The notes under the pieces were generated by a model. It had not been told where the DNA came from. It saw only the letters and a list, made by a program, of their open reading frames with translations, and did no database searches. A stretch of 64,000 bases of DNA from Brachionus plicatilis (Eukaryota > Rotifera > Eurotatoria > Ploima > Brachionidae): assembly GCA_010279815.1 (NCBI GenBank), contig QEOQ01000221.1:202973-266972 (forward strand), read 5' to 3'. Positions 46,001-57,500 of this stretch are shown here, in pieces; position 1 is the first letter of the stretch; every line of letters begins with the position of its first letter. The position numbers and the translations under genes were made by a program.

Positions 46001-47547
46001 AATAACTCTGCAATTGGATTTTAATGATTTTCTAATACATTTAGTGCTTTGCAGACTTGCAGAGTTATTGCAGAGACTTAATTTTGGGTTGTACAAAGCC
46101 TGTATTAGCAGATTCATTTTGCAGAACAATTTTTAGACTCAGAGTAAAAAATATATTTCATTTTAAAATTTCTGTTTTTATTTTTCGTTCCAAAATTCAC
46201 AATACTTTCTTTAATTAATTCCACTTTTGTTTAGAAAAGTGAATCAAATTTGATATTTTCTTTTTTGAATATTATATTAAGTGAAAATTTTTTTATTTAG
46301 GAACTTTATTATTTTCGGCTCCTAAAGTCCTCTTTTAAAACTCTTGATGTAATGCATTTTTGAAAAAAAAGATACAAGTTAACGAAAATGAAGAGCCCCA
46401 AGAAATGCTCTGTTACCTAGATGCTGAAGGAATTTGGAATATAATGGAACTTTTAGAAGCACTATATCATATGTCTGTTAATGACACAATTAAAAAAGAA
46501 ATATACGAAACTTACAATATGAAAGGTTGTCTCAAGAAAATGATTGTGAAAGCGAACAATATTGAAAAATCGTTCTCATTAAAGCTTTTGTATCAGCTTT
46601 GCTTTGACAAAACAATTGTAAGTGATCTCGAAAAAGATCAGGAATTTTTGAACTATTTACATGAGCTTTCGAAAACAAACACTACAGATTTATTGAAAAA
46701 AAATTGTGATGGTATTTTGTGGAAAATTGATGCTTCCCATTCAAAAGAAGAAAATCAAGTTAAAAAAATAGAATGCTCTAGTAGGCACATAATGATAAGT
46801 TATAATGGCGAATCGAGGAAAACATGCTTGGCAATAAAAGATGAATTGGAAAAGAAAGGCTTTAAAATTTGGATAGATGTTGAGAATATTGCCGGTTCCA
46901 GTTTGGAATCGATGGCTAAAGCGATTGAGGAAAGCATTTGCATTTTGATGGGCATGACCGAAAAATACAAGATGAGTCCAAATTGCAGACTTGAAGCTGA
47001 ATATGCTGTTCAGCTTAATAAACCAATAATTCCACTAATTTTACAAAATGGATATAAGCCTGATGGATGGTATTTTTTTTTGGAATTTTTCACAGCAAAT
47101 TATGACTTTTTTTTAAAATTCTTTAGGCTTGGAATTATTCTTGGAGCGAAAATATTTGTTAACTTTAACAAATATACATTTGATGAATGTATTAGACGAG
47201 TATTGGTAGAATTGTCAAAAGTTAAAAATGATTTAGATAATGAAAAAGTAGATATTAAGCCAAATTTAAATGGCGGTAGGAATAATAGTAATGTTAATGA
47301 TTCAAAAAATCAAAATCTACTTTGGAACGAAAAAGAAGTTGAAAAATGGATACATGAAAAAAATTTCAATAGACACATAATGGATAATTTGAGACCTTGT
47401 AATGGAAAAATATTGTACCAAATGTTCACAATGTTAGAGACAGTGCCTGAATTTTTTTATTCAACTATTAGATCAGATTCAAATAATCAAGTTACACTCA
47501 GAGATTTGGCAGAATTTTCTTTTGAACTAAAACAACTTTTTGGTTAA
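43036..47547 (+). CDS. ARM-type helical / TIR / SAM domain protein, 3 exons, 844 aa
   Basis: Exons 43036-44451, 46372-47069, 47127-47547 (stop); GT..AG and phases agree. Residues 1 to about 600 are helical and ARM-like. A TIR domain follows (about 610-735): RHIMISYNGESRKTC, IWIDVENIAGSS, ICILMGMTEKYKMSPNC, then R-L-E-A-E-Y and NKPIIPLILQNGYKPDGWLG. The C-x-x-E glutamate (about residue 680) is in the position of the catalytic Glu of NAD-cleaving TIRs such as SARM1. The C-terminus (about 769-844) is SAM-like: LLWNEKEVEKWIHE..IMDNLRPCNGKILYQMF..PEFFYSTI..LAEFSFELKQLFG. TIR proteins with GYKPDGWLG are expanded in lophotrochozoans and rotifers. SARM1 has the order ARM-SAM-SAM-TIR; here SAM is last. 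A role in NAD metabolism or innate signalling is inference. Intron 1 (1920 bp) carries repeats. Intron 2 is 57 bp, free of stops, and splits the Trp of PDGW. Confidence 0.85.
44740..44910. repeat. Half copy of the AACAAAAATT-arm foldback in TIR-gene intron 1
   Basis: GCAAAATACTTTTTTGCACC, TTTTTTACCTAAATAATTTT and CAATAAGATTTAAATTGATT match the interior of the elements at 19748 and 52801. The second arm is not recognisable. Confidence 0.5.
45920..46150. repeat. Foldback with about 93-bp arms in TIR-gene intron 1
   Basis: The left arm (about 45920-46012) contains CTGAGTCTAAAAATTGTTCT, GCTAATACAGGCTTTGTACA and ACCCAAAATTAAGTCTCTG. The right arm (about 46058-46150) is its near-perfect inverse. 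The loop is about 45 bp. A related TGCAGAACA/GTACAAAG arrangement near 48750-48800 may be a decayed relative. Confidence 0.75.
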
Positions 47548-47915
47548 AAAAGTTTAATTTGTGTTTTGAAAATAATAAATATTTATTTAATTTAAATTAT
47601 TCAAAATAATTTAGATAAAAATTTTATAAGATATAGCTGGAAAAAATGAAGAAATATTATTTATTAGATTAAAGCAAAAGTAAAGACATTGTGAAATTTC
47701 ATGCTAAACTTCCAGTACAAAAAGAAAAACAAATTTTATAACTTTTATTCATATCGTCAAAAACTTGTTCCGCGGTCCAAGAAACCGTCCGAATTTTGGC
47801 AGGCGGGTTTAGAATTTTAAATAAAGATTTTTTCTTAAACAAAAACAATTTTTAAATATCTTACAATAAAAGGACCTTTTTTCCGAAAAAGCCCGAACTT
47901 AAACTTTCATTTTAG

Positions 47916-48130
47916 TGACTTTAACGGAAAAAGAAGTTGAAAAATGGATACATGAAAAAAATTTCAATAGACACATAATGGATAATTTGAGACCTTGTAA
48001 TGGAAAAATATTGTACCAAATGTTCACAATGTTAGAGACAGTTAGGGAATGTTCACAATGTTCAGCTCTGACTGCATCCAACACTAATACCGATACTGTT
48101 ACAATATTCGAATATCGAAGGTATCATTAG
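47916..48130 (+). pseudogene. Duplicated SAM segment with a different C-terminus
   Basis: 116 bp (47927-48042) are identical to 47329-47444 in the last exon of the TIR gene (KEVEKWIHEKNF..MLETV). They are preceded by an acceptor-like CATTTTAG and followed by unrelated sequence (RECSQCSALTASNT.., stop at 48130). The copy lacks the second half of the SAM domain. It could be an alternative terminal exon or a recent partial tandem duplication. Confidence 0.6.
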
Positions 48131-49261
48131 CAAAAATACAATAACAAGCAATAGATAACTTGATTTTAAAGTTTTCAATCCACATTAGAATCAAGTTTTT
48201 AAATAAAATAAAAAAATTATTTTTTTAATGGAAAATTGAAGTCTATGACCAAAACTAAATGATCATGCCCAAATGTTTTCATTTAGAAAAGGTTTTAATG
48301 TTTGTTGGTAATTTTATAGTTTAATTTTTTTGCAGAATAATATTTTAAAAGTAAACATTCAATTTTCAACTGAATTTTTTATATCTGCGTATTTCATAAC
48401 AAGGGAATAGGGTAGAACAAAGTATAAAAAGACGAAAAAAAAAAAAAACATAAGTCAAAATTGTAATTTAACAAAATAATATATAATCAATCAGACTTGT
48501 TTTTAAGTCACAAGGGTTAAGTCAAGATTAGTCAAGGCGTTGTGGATTTTGATACAAAAAACAAAAATAAAATATAAAAGACGTCAGTGCTTTAATTCGG
48601 ACCGATCAAAACATGTTCTGTAAATTTTAGCAACTGTTACACCTTCTGTACCATCACTTAAGGTCGAGTCGGATTTTTTTAATATCCAAGTTCACAATTT
48701 TCTGAATTTTGCAGATTTATTGTAATTTTTTGCATAATCAGTATATTGGTGGTACAAAGGATGTATCAGTTGCTGCAAATTGCAGAACATGTTTTGGTCC
48801 TTCATAACTTTAGCTTTGGCATTTTTAATATTTTGTTTTTGTTTTTTGTACCAAATTTCACAATGCCTCAAGTCAATGACTTTAAATTTTTTTTTCAAAG
48901 TAAAGTCGGGAACTTTAATTTTTTTTAAAAAAAGCCCGAGCAACATGAAATTTTTTCCGTTCCAGGTTGTTATTGCGGCGGGAATATTATTTCAGCACAA
49001 TCAATTTCTGATTAGCACAATGAAAAAAACATTCAACACAATTTGATTTCTTCTAAGCACAAAAAATTATATTTAAAAAAAAACATTTAACACAAAAATA
49101 TTGTCTTTGAAAATAATTCTTAAAGGAAATTTTTTTTCAACACAAAAATATTTATAAAAAAATAAATTTTTTTTTAATTTTAAATTTTATTTAATGATAT
49201 TTATAAGTGGAAGTTAGGTAAATAAAGTAAATTTCGAAGCTTAAAGAAAAGAAATTAAAAA
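48131..49261. other. AT-rich region with GCACAA motif array
   Basis: No gene. 48690-48880 has pieces related to the intron foldback (GTACAAAGGATGTATCAG, TTGCAGAACA). 48990-49150 carries six or more AGCACAA/AACACAA motifs, similar to the GCAC arrays beside other SWIM remnants, and leads into one. Confidence 0.45.
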
Positions 49262-49450
49262 AATTAGTCTTTAGAAAACCATTTTCTCGCATTTTTTGCT
49301 CTAGCTCTTTTAGGTTTATTGACAAATTGGTCCTTTTTTTTTAAATTCTTTTAATGCCAATAAATGTGCACAATATTCTAATTTAGTGAAAAACTTGCAA
49401 GAACATTTCTTACTGTTAAGCTCAACTTTATAACAGTTCTTGAATAAATT
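49262..49450 (-). pseudogene. SWIM-finger MULE transposase remnant, copy 3
   Basis: Minus strand: NCYKVELNSKKCSCKFFTKL, then EYCAHLLALKEF (C-x-C-x8-C-x-H), followed after a frameshift by KPKRARAKNARKWF. Broken and without a start. 49486-49556 next to it matches 51105-51180 (AATGGCGTGCAAAATGCATA). Confidence 0.6.
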
Positions 49451-49560
49451 TTTTTAAAATTTTCTCATCAAGACATTTGAATACTTTTTAATGGCGTGCA
49501 AAATGCATAAAATTGCAGAGTCTTTTGCAGACTTATTTTACTGAATTAAGCAAGTTTAAA

Positions 49561-49876
49561 AATTGCGTAAATTTTCAGTATTTTGAGATAATTTTGGTAA
49601 AATTTGGTAAAATTAAAAACGACCATTTCAAAATTCAAAATTTTTTGAAAAAATGTCTTTTCTTTCCAAAAATAGAAAATTTAAGACAGTTTTTTTTTTT
49701 CATAAATTGGCCAAAAAAAAAGTTTTTTTTAAATTGTTATAGAAAAAGCTTTCTTAAATTTTCGATTTTTGGAAAAAAAAAGACATTTTTTCAAAAAATT
49801 TTGAATTTTGAATTGGTCGTTTTTAATTTTACCAAATTTTACCAAAATTATCTCAAAATACTGAAAATTTACGCAA
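49561..49876. repeat. Foldback with about 124-bp arms
   Basis: The left arm (49561-49684: AATTGCGTAAATTTTCAGTA, GGTAAAATTTGGTAAAATTA) and right arm (49753-49876) are near-perfect inverses around a T-rich loop. The plus-strand frame 49513-49980 across it is a by-product of the palindrome, not a gene. An N gap begins 143 bp downstream. Confidence 0.8.
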
Positions 49877-50019
49877 TTTTTCGTAAAAAACAACTTTTTC
49901 ACTTTTCGGATTTATCGTTAATTTGCGTAAAATGTGGTAAAATTTGGTTAATTTACGGTATTTTACGTAGTTTTTACTGATAAATACTGTTATCAAATCA
50001 CCACTGTATTAATTTATTT

Positions 50020-50546
50020 NNNNNNNNNNNNNNNNNNNNNNNNNNNNNNNNNNNNNNNNNNNNNNNNNNNNNNNNNNNNNNNNNNNNNNNNNNNNNNNNN
50101 NNNNNNNNNNNNNNNNNNNNNNNNNNNNNNNNNNNNNNNNNNNNNNNNNNNNNNNNNNNNNNNNNNNNNNNNNNNNNNNNNNNNNNNNNNNNNNNNNNNN
50201 NNNNNNNNNNNNNNNNNNNNNNNNNNNNNNNNNNNNNNNNNNNNNNNNNNNNNNNNNNNNNNNNNNNNNNNNNNNNNNNNNNNNNNNNNNNNNNNNNNNN
50301 NNNNNNNNNNNNNNNNNNNNNNNNNNNNNNNNNNNNNNNNNNNNNNNNNNNNNNNNNNNNNNNNNNNNNNNNNNNNNNNNNNNNNNNNNNNNNNNNNNNN
50401 NNNNNNNNNNNNNNNNNNNNNNNNNNNNNNNNNNNNNNNNNNNNNNNNNNNNNNNNNNNNNNNNNNNNNNNNNNNNNNNNNNNNNNNNNNNNNNNNNNNN
50501 NNNNNNNNNNNNNNNNNNNNNNNNNNNNNNNNNNNNNNNNNNNNNN
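50020..50546. other. Assembly gap (N run)
   Basis: 527 N, bordered by repeats on both sides. Confidence 0.99.
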
Positions 50547-50929
50547 ACCCAAATTTTTTAATTTTTCAAAAATTTTTTTAGTAAAAAATCAGTGTTATTT
50601 GAATAAAATAACAATTTGAGATTCAAGAATTCGCATACTGGTTATTTATTATGTTTAACACGATTTGTGTAAAAAGAATATATTATTTTACTATATCTCT
50701 CAATAGGACTATTTGTCATAGCATAATATCCTGCTGGCGTACAAACAATTTTAGTTTCTTCTCTTCATGTCAGTTAAATTTGTTAAATTAATTTCATGTT
50801 TTTTTTAAGCTTTGATGATATAGCAAAATAGGAAGAGAACTTGATTTTATTATGGTGTGCCAAATTTTAAATTTTTTAAATTGGTTTTTCAAAAATATTA
50901 ATGAAATAATAGCTTATTTTTCAAATTTT

Positions 50930-51286
50930 GGGGGGCTGTGAAGTTCATTTCAATTCGATCGTTTCAATTCAGAAAAATTTGAATTAATTTTTTATTATAA
51001 GGAATAATTAAGTTATGTAAAATGTTTAATGATTAAGCAACTTTGCTTAATCCGAAAAAATATGTCTGCAAAAACTCTGCAAAGTAAGTGCACAATTTAT
51101 TTGAATACTTTTTAATGGCGTGCAAAATGCATAAAATTGCAGAGTCTTTTGCAGACTTATTTTACTGATTTAAGCAAATTTGCTTATAATTAAGCATTTT
51201 ATAGAACTAAATTATCTCTTATAGTAAAAAAGTTATTCAAGTTTTTCCAAATTGAAATGATCGAATTGAAACGAACTTCACAACCC
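50930..51286. repeat. Foldback element with GGG(C/T)TGTGAAGTT termini
   Basis: The left end GGGGGCTGTGAAGTTC and the inverse of the right end GGGTTGTGAAGTTCG continue as arms of about 130 bp (TTTCAATTCGATC..TTTCAATT, AAGCAAATTTGCTTA). The flanks read CAAATTTT and AAAATTTT, a possible 8-bp target duplication. A half copy sits in TTLL1 intron 4 (15262). 50547-50929 is AT-rich without features; 51287-51512 leads to the NUP210 3-prime end. Confidence 0.75.
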
Positions 51287-51512
51287 AAAATTTTAGTAGA
51301 CTCTATAGTTTAATATAAAAAACAATTAATTCTATAATTTCATTATTAATAGGAAATGTGATTTAAAGTCGTGATAAAAACATTCACTTGTCTTTATTAA
51401 TTTAAATAATCAAAATTAATTGACAAAAAAATTTTGCAAATTTACTTTAAAACTCTAAAACTAATTTCATCTAATAAGCCATTCTAAAAAATATTTTTTT
51501 TTCAACTGTCAA

Positions 51513-54500
51513 TTACTGGTTGTTATTATTCCCCGATAAATAGTAATAAGCAACTATACATAGAAAAATTAGTAAAAAAATAGCCAATAATTTTGTAATT
51601 TTTAAATTAAAATTATTTTTTGTCCAATTTATAACTACTGAACATCTTCCTAATTGTTTCTCTCCTTTTTTTGATAATTTTTGCTCAAAATCTTCTTTAA
51701 ATAATCTAATTGGAATTTGCTCTACTTGCTGAGTTTGAATCTCCAATATTTGAACATACAATTTTCCATCGTTTATTTTCAAAATTTGAAAAAATTCATC
51801 AAAATCCAAACTCGACTTTTTCTCAATCTTATAAATCATTGAAAAATCATTAGACTCTATCTCTTTTATAGATATCAACCTTGGTATGTTTGTAGTTACT
51901 TTTATATTTGATTTCATATAACTTGTCAGCTTTATTACCAAATTCGAATTTGAATTTTTATTTAAGTCAATTATTTTTGGTTGTGCATAAAAAGCAGGTA
52001 CAAATTTAAAAACATGAAATCCGGAATCAACAATCTGGTTCCATTTCTTATTACTGGGATAAATTTCAAATTTTATTCGATCAGGCTCGTGCTTCAAATG
52101 ATTTGACAAAATGGAACTATCAGTATTACTTAACATTAGATCGTATAGAGCACTGTCCGAATTAGGCTCAAAATTGACCTTACAAATCCAATTTTTGTTT
52201 TTGAACAAAACCTTAGTTTTAATCAGTCGGTCTAGATAGCTTATATGCTCATCATTTGCATTGTACAAAGTGGCATGACAATCAAAAGGACTCAAGTCTT
52301 CGGTGTAAACACACTCTAATTCATCACTACATTCAGAAATTACTTCATATGGATTGAGGGTAAATACGGCATGATCAGTCGCTTTTGGGATTCCATCGAA
52401 ATTTAATGCATTTGTCAAAATAATATCCTTATCTAGAATAAATTAATTTAATTAAAATGTCTAGATTGGTATCAATAGCATCGAGTTGCCACTTTTACTT
52501 TTGGGAGTAGATTTTAATTTTAAGATTTAAAAAAACTCTTTGATTTGCAAATAAAATTCACAGTTTGTCTGAAAAGTATTAATCTTATGATATACAAAAT
52601 AAAACCCTGATTAAATATTTTCCATACAAATTTTAGTTCGATCAAATTTAAGAGTACTATAAAATTTTATACACAGGCTATTCTATTTCAAATTTTAAAA
52701 AAATAATTTTGAACTAACTAATAAAAAATCGGATTATAATAAGTAAGTCTAGAAGCTTAAAAAATCTAAGGCAAAAATATTAAGGCAACAATCAAAAAAT
52801 GGGCATTGTGAAATTCAACTATAAAATGAACAAAAATTCTTCCTTTTTTGGTTAATTAAAATTAAAGATAATAGAATTTATTTTAAAAAATACTGCAATA
52901 TATTGCAACATACTGTGTTGAGCCTTTTTTACCTAAAATAAAATCTTTATTTTCTTTATTTTTAGTAAATCAAATCAATAGTCAATTTAAATCTTGTCGA
53001 TGTTGTATTCATTGTCCTATTTTACCTTAGAAAAATTATTTTAAGTATAAAAATGTGCAACAAAGTATGTTGCACTATATTGTAGTATTTTAAAAAGAAT
53101 TTAATTATCTTTAAATTTAATTTACCAAAAAAGGAAGAATTTTTGTTCATTTTGTGCTTCAACTTCACAATACCCAAAAAATGGTTTTTTTAAAAAATAG
53201 CTTAAATAAGCAGCTTTTTATGTGCTAAGATCTAGTTATCTAAATTTACTACATTTTTAATTAATAAAGCTGTATAATCATGAAGTATAAATTATTAATT
53301 TGAAGACGAAATTGAATTAGAATTTTAAATTGAAGAAAATATTTAAATGTTTTTTATTTTAATTAATAAGATTAATGGCCTTAATTTTAAAAATATACGA
53401 TTCTTATACGAATTTTTTTTTAATTTTAGGGAATTGAGTATTCAAGGCTCAATTTGACGTCCTTAGATTATTCTATTCTAAAGATATTGTTGAAAATGTG
53501 AAAATACTCGCATTTTTGCGTAATAATAAATTAAGTAATTCTTTAACATAAATTTTGAATGGATCATCGGGTCATAAAAAATTAAAATATATCTTCAATA
53601 CATAGATTTGAATGATATGTTAATCAAAAATCAATAAGTTTTTTATACCAATAATTAAAAGATACGAAAATTGTTAATTATAAAAAAATTAAAAGTTTTT
53701 GAGAAATATTTATAAAAAGTGCATTTAACGTAAAATTTGTTAAAAAATTACATCAATATCTGTAAGACACGGTAAATTCGATTTCGGCCAAACATGTCAT
53801 TTTTTTGCTATTTTTTTTGTTTTTTAATAAATTTTTATTATCTTCATTATTTTTTAAACAAAAAACTTATTCAATAATTTCTTATAAAATCTTTTAATTT
53901 ATTACATTATTTGTTGTAAATTTTGGTAATTTTTTGCAAATATTTAGTAGTTCTTGTAAGAAATGATAAGAAATAGTAAAAAATTATTTTGTTAGTAAGT
54001 TAATAGTAAGTTAATTATTATGGCTGGGATTTCATTCAAAGGATCTACAAAATTCGCAGTAATTTTTTAATAAGTTAATTTATTTAAGTTTTCAAGATTT
54101 TTTAAAATATCTAAAGAGAACATTGACAAAAAATATTTTTAATAGATTATAGGCGACAATTTAATTCCTGTAGCATATGCAAATTTATTAATACATTTAT
54201 TTTCCATCGAGACAACGATCCAAAAAATGAATCACTTGAATATACAAATTATTTGTTAAAAAAAAAATTATTGCATAATTATTAAATTTATCAATTCATT
54301 TAGGCAAAATGTAATTTATTGCACATTTTTATTTTTTTACATTTTTACATTTTTGAGAGAAGAAAAAAAAATCTCAAAATCAAAAAATCTAAAAAAATTT
54401 TCATTTAAGAAAAGCAATAATAAATTCGCAATTACTTAAGAAGGAGTTTTAGGAAAATTTAAATGCAAAAACCAAGGATAATTTTTTGAAAATCCCTTTT

Positions 54501-57500
54501 AATTTATTGCGAATTTATTATTACTTTTCTTAAATGAAAATTTTTTTAGATTTTTTGATTTTGAAATTTTTTTCTTCTCTCAAAAATGTAAAAATGTAAA
54601 AAAATAAAAATGTGCAATAAATTACATTTTACCTTCATTTATCCAAAAAAAGGTAGCAGAAAAATTCTTATTCGAATAACCATTTAGAATAAGGATAATA
54701 ATCATTTAGGGTTTAAAACTCGCTAAGTGAGTAAAAATCTTCAAATTATCTCTACGAGACGAATGTTTAAACCCCTTTTTTCAAAAAAAAGGGGAACCGG
54801 TTTCAACTGTATAATAATATAATGGTCAACTCGATGCATTAACCTCTGTGTCAGGTCAGTGCCGTTGCTCAAAAAGGTACTGGAAAAGGATAAAAATGAT
54901 AATCTCTCCAAAATTTACAACAAATAATGTTGACCCTAAAAGTTGAAGTGATACTAGTTGAGGTACTAGAAGTCAAGTGATTTTCCAATACTATTAAAAT
55001 AAAATCAAAGGACTATAATAGTCCCCATTTTTACTAAGACCAAAATTTAAAAAACTCGTCTTTTTCTAAATAAATACCACTGAGACTAGGATTTATTTTG
55101 ATTATTTGGTAATCTGTGTCTATTTACATATACTTTCAGCTTAACATTATAAATTAAATAATTTTACTTTTAAAATAAACATCGGCAAAATCATGAACTA
55201 AGTATTCCTTGCTGTTTTCCAAAACGATCCTACCAGACTCGAATGCAACACCAATATTACAACACGGACTCTTGACCAATTTTATAATTGAATTTTGCGC
55301 AATTGACGCAAACTTACAAATTAAATCTCCGATATAAAGTTCATAAATTTTACTATTCAAATAACTTGTCTGTAGTCCAATAAAGTCATTTGCATGATTA
55401 GCAGATAATTCCAAAACTACATATCCATCATTTAACATTTTCATCCGGAAAGAATTTATTTTTGAATCGGGCAAAAAACTAATACTGGGCCCAGCTCCAA
55501 ACACATTTTGATTTATTTGAATAAATTCTACTAAGTTGTTTAGGTTCACTTTCAAAGAACTTATTGTATTAACCACAAAAAATTCATCACCAAGATTATC
55601 ATGATAAGTGACACTGAATTCTTGGTCATCAACTCTAAACATTCTGTAACTAATTTCTTTTATTACAATGAGATAATTTAGAATTTGGATTTTAGATTCG
55701 TAGTGAATGGTGGCCTGAATTCCGACAAAACATTCTGTTCTTGGATCAAATATCTTAAGCTGACCATCGATTGAAAGTTGAACTTTGGAGCCAGAGCATT
55801 CACTTTCTTTCATTCCAAACTGAAGGCTATATTTTATTTCGGAGCTGAGAGAGTCATAATTTGTCCTTAATTGCAGCATAGTTTTAGCAGTGACCAAAAT
55901 TATGTTATCTGGCGGAACTTGTTGACCAAAATTGGAAAAAATTGCTGGTGCTAATATTTTCACTTCCACAGAATCCAAGAGTTCTTTGTCCATGTAAAAA
56001 ACACTTACTGAAATTTTTAATAAACCAGGTTCTTTAGTTCTAACGTGAACACTGAAACCATCATTTCTAAGTATCTCAGCTAGTGCCACATCATTCACTG
56101 ACCATTTGTACTGAATGTTTTTGGAAGTAGCAAAATAAAAAGGATTTAAATTGTTTATCAAAATGTGCAAAGGAAATTTGTTTCCTGACTTTACAGATGT
56201 CAATGGTGAACGAATTTTGACAAATTTTGCTTCAACTATTTTAAACTCGACCGAGTCTTGGAAAAGCAATTTTTTTGAAATGGTAAATTTAATATTTACT
56301 TTTGCTGAGCCTAGAGCCAGGCTATTGACTAAACCAATTTCATTTACGTTAATAACTTCTGTATCAAAAGTTTGATATTCTATGGTTATGTCATGAGAAG
56401 ATACTGGACCACCAGTATATCTAATTTGATAATCTGTGCCTAAAATTATTTCTACCATTTTTGACTCTACTTTAATCGGTTCATATATTTCAATGTTTAC
56501 AGGCATACTTTTGATTACATCATCATTTGATCTAATTTCAAAACTAATTTTTATTAAGCCTGATTTTAATCCAGTTATAGAATATACTCTGCAATCATCT
56601 GTTTCGACAAATTGGTTCAAACTATCTATTTTAGACAAAGATAAATCACTGTCTATTTTAGCCTCCAAATTCATCAATTTAAAATACTTTGATTGAATAA
56701 AATTTCCACTTGCGTCTACAATTTTGACAAAAATTTTTATCTGTTGGCCTTCTTGGACCTTGTCATCTTCAAGGTTTACCAAAATTGAGTAAATGCCTGC
56801 CACTTTGACGATAGATCGAGCAGTCAGCTCCCAACTGAATTCATCCCTGGCCAGATCAAAACTTTGCGGAGGCATACAATAATCAAACACATTTATAAAA
56901 CATAAGCCATTGTTGGTCAAGGGACTTACTTGAATGCCAGAGTCCCAAATTTTATTTATTTTAAGTAAATTTTTTTCCTTTGATTCAACCTCGGCATGGA
57001 AATAGCCAGAGCCATCGAATAGCTTTAACTGCTGAATGTTAGATGGGTGATTAAAAAGAACTAACTGACTGGGTTCGACTCGAACATCGTTTACAAAACG
57101 AATGTTGAGGAAATTTTCCAAGTAGTCATTCTCATCTGTGAACAATTTAAGCTCGATTTTGGTCTCTCCTGCCCTTTTATTAGGTACAAAACTCTGATAG
57201 AATAAAGTATGATAGCCAAAGTTTGTCTCTTTTGCCAATGTGTTTTGGTCTATTGGTTTCAAGTTCAAATATTTCATTTCTTTTTGCTTGGATATAAAAT
57301 TTGAATCAAATTCCCAAACAGAATTTAAGCCAGAAAAATTGTCAAATTCTTTGCCATTTGAATCTTTGACCAACAACTGGATGTTCAAATCACGGTTTAA
57401 ATTGGCCACTGCAAATTTTGAATTTAATTTTATGGGACAACGCCATTTAATGCCTGAATAAACCTCTTGGTCGGAACCATCATTTTTTACAAATAATTGA

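Noticed and set aside
49513..49980. 155-codon plus-strand ORF
   Set aside because: It lies across a long inverted repeat and reads as Phe/Lys-rich text mirrored on both sides; no coding signature.
49998..50552. Minus frame across the second N run
   Set aside because: Consists almost entirely of N.
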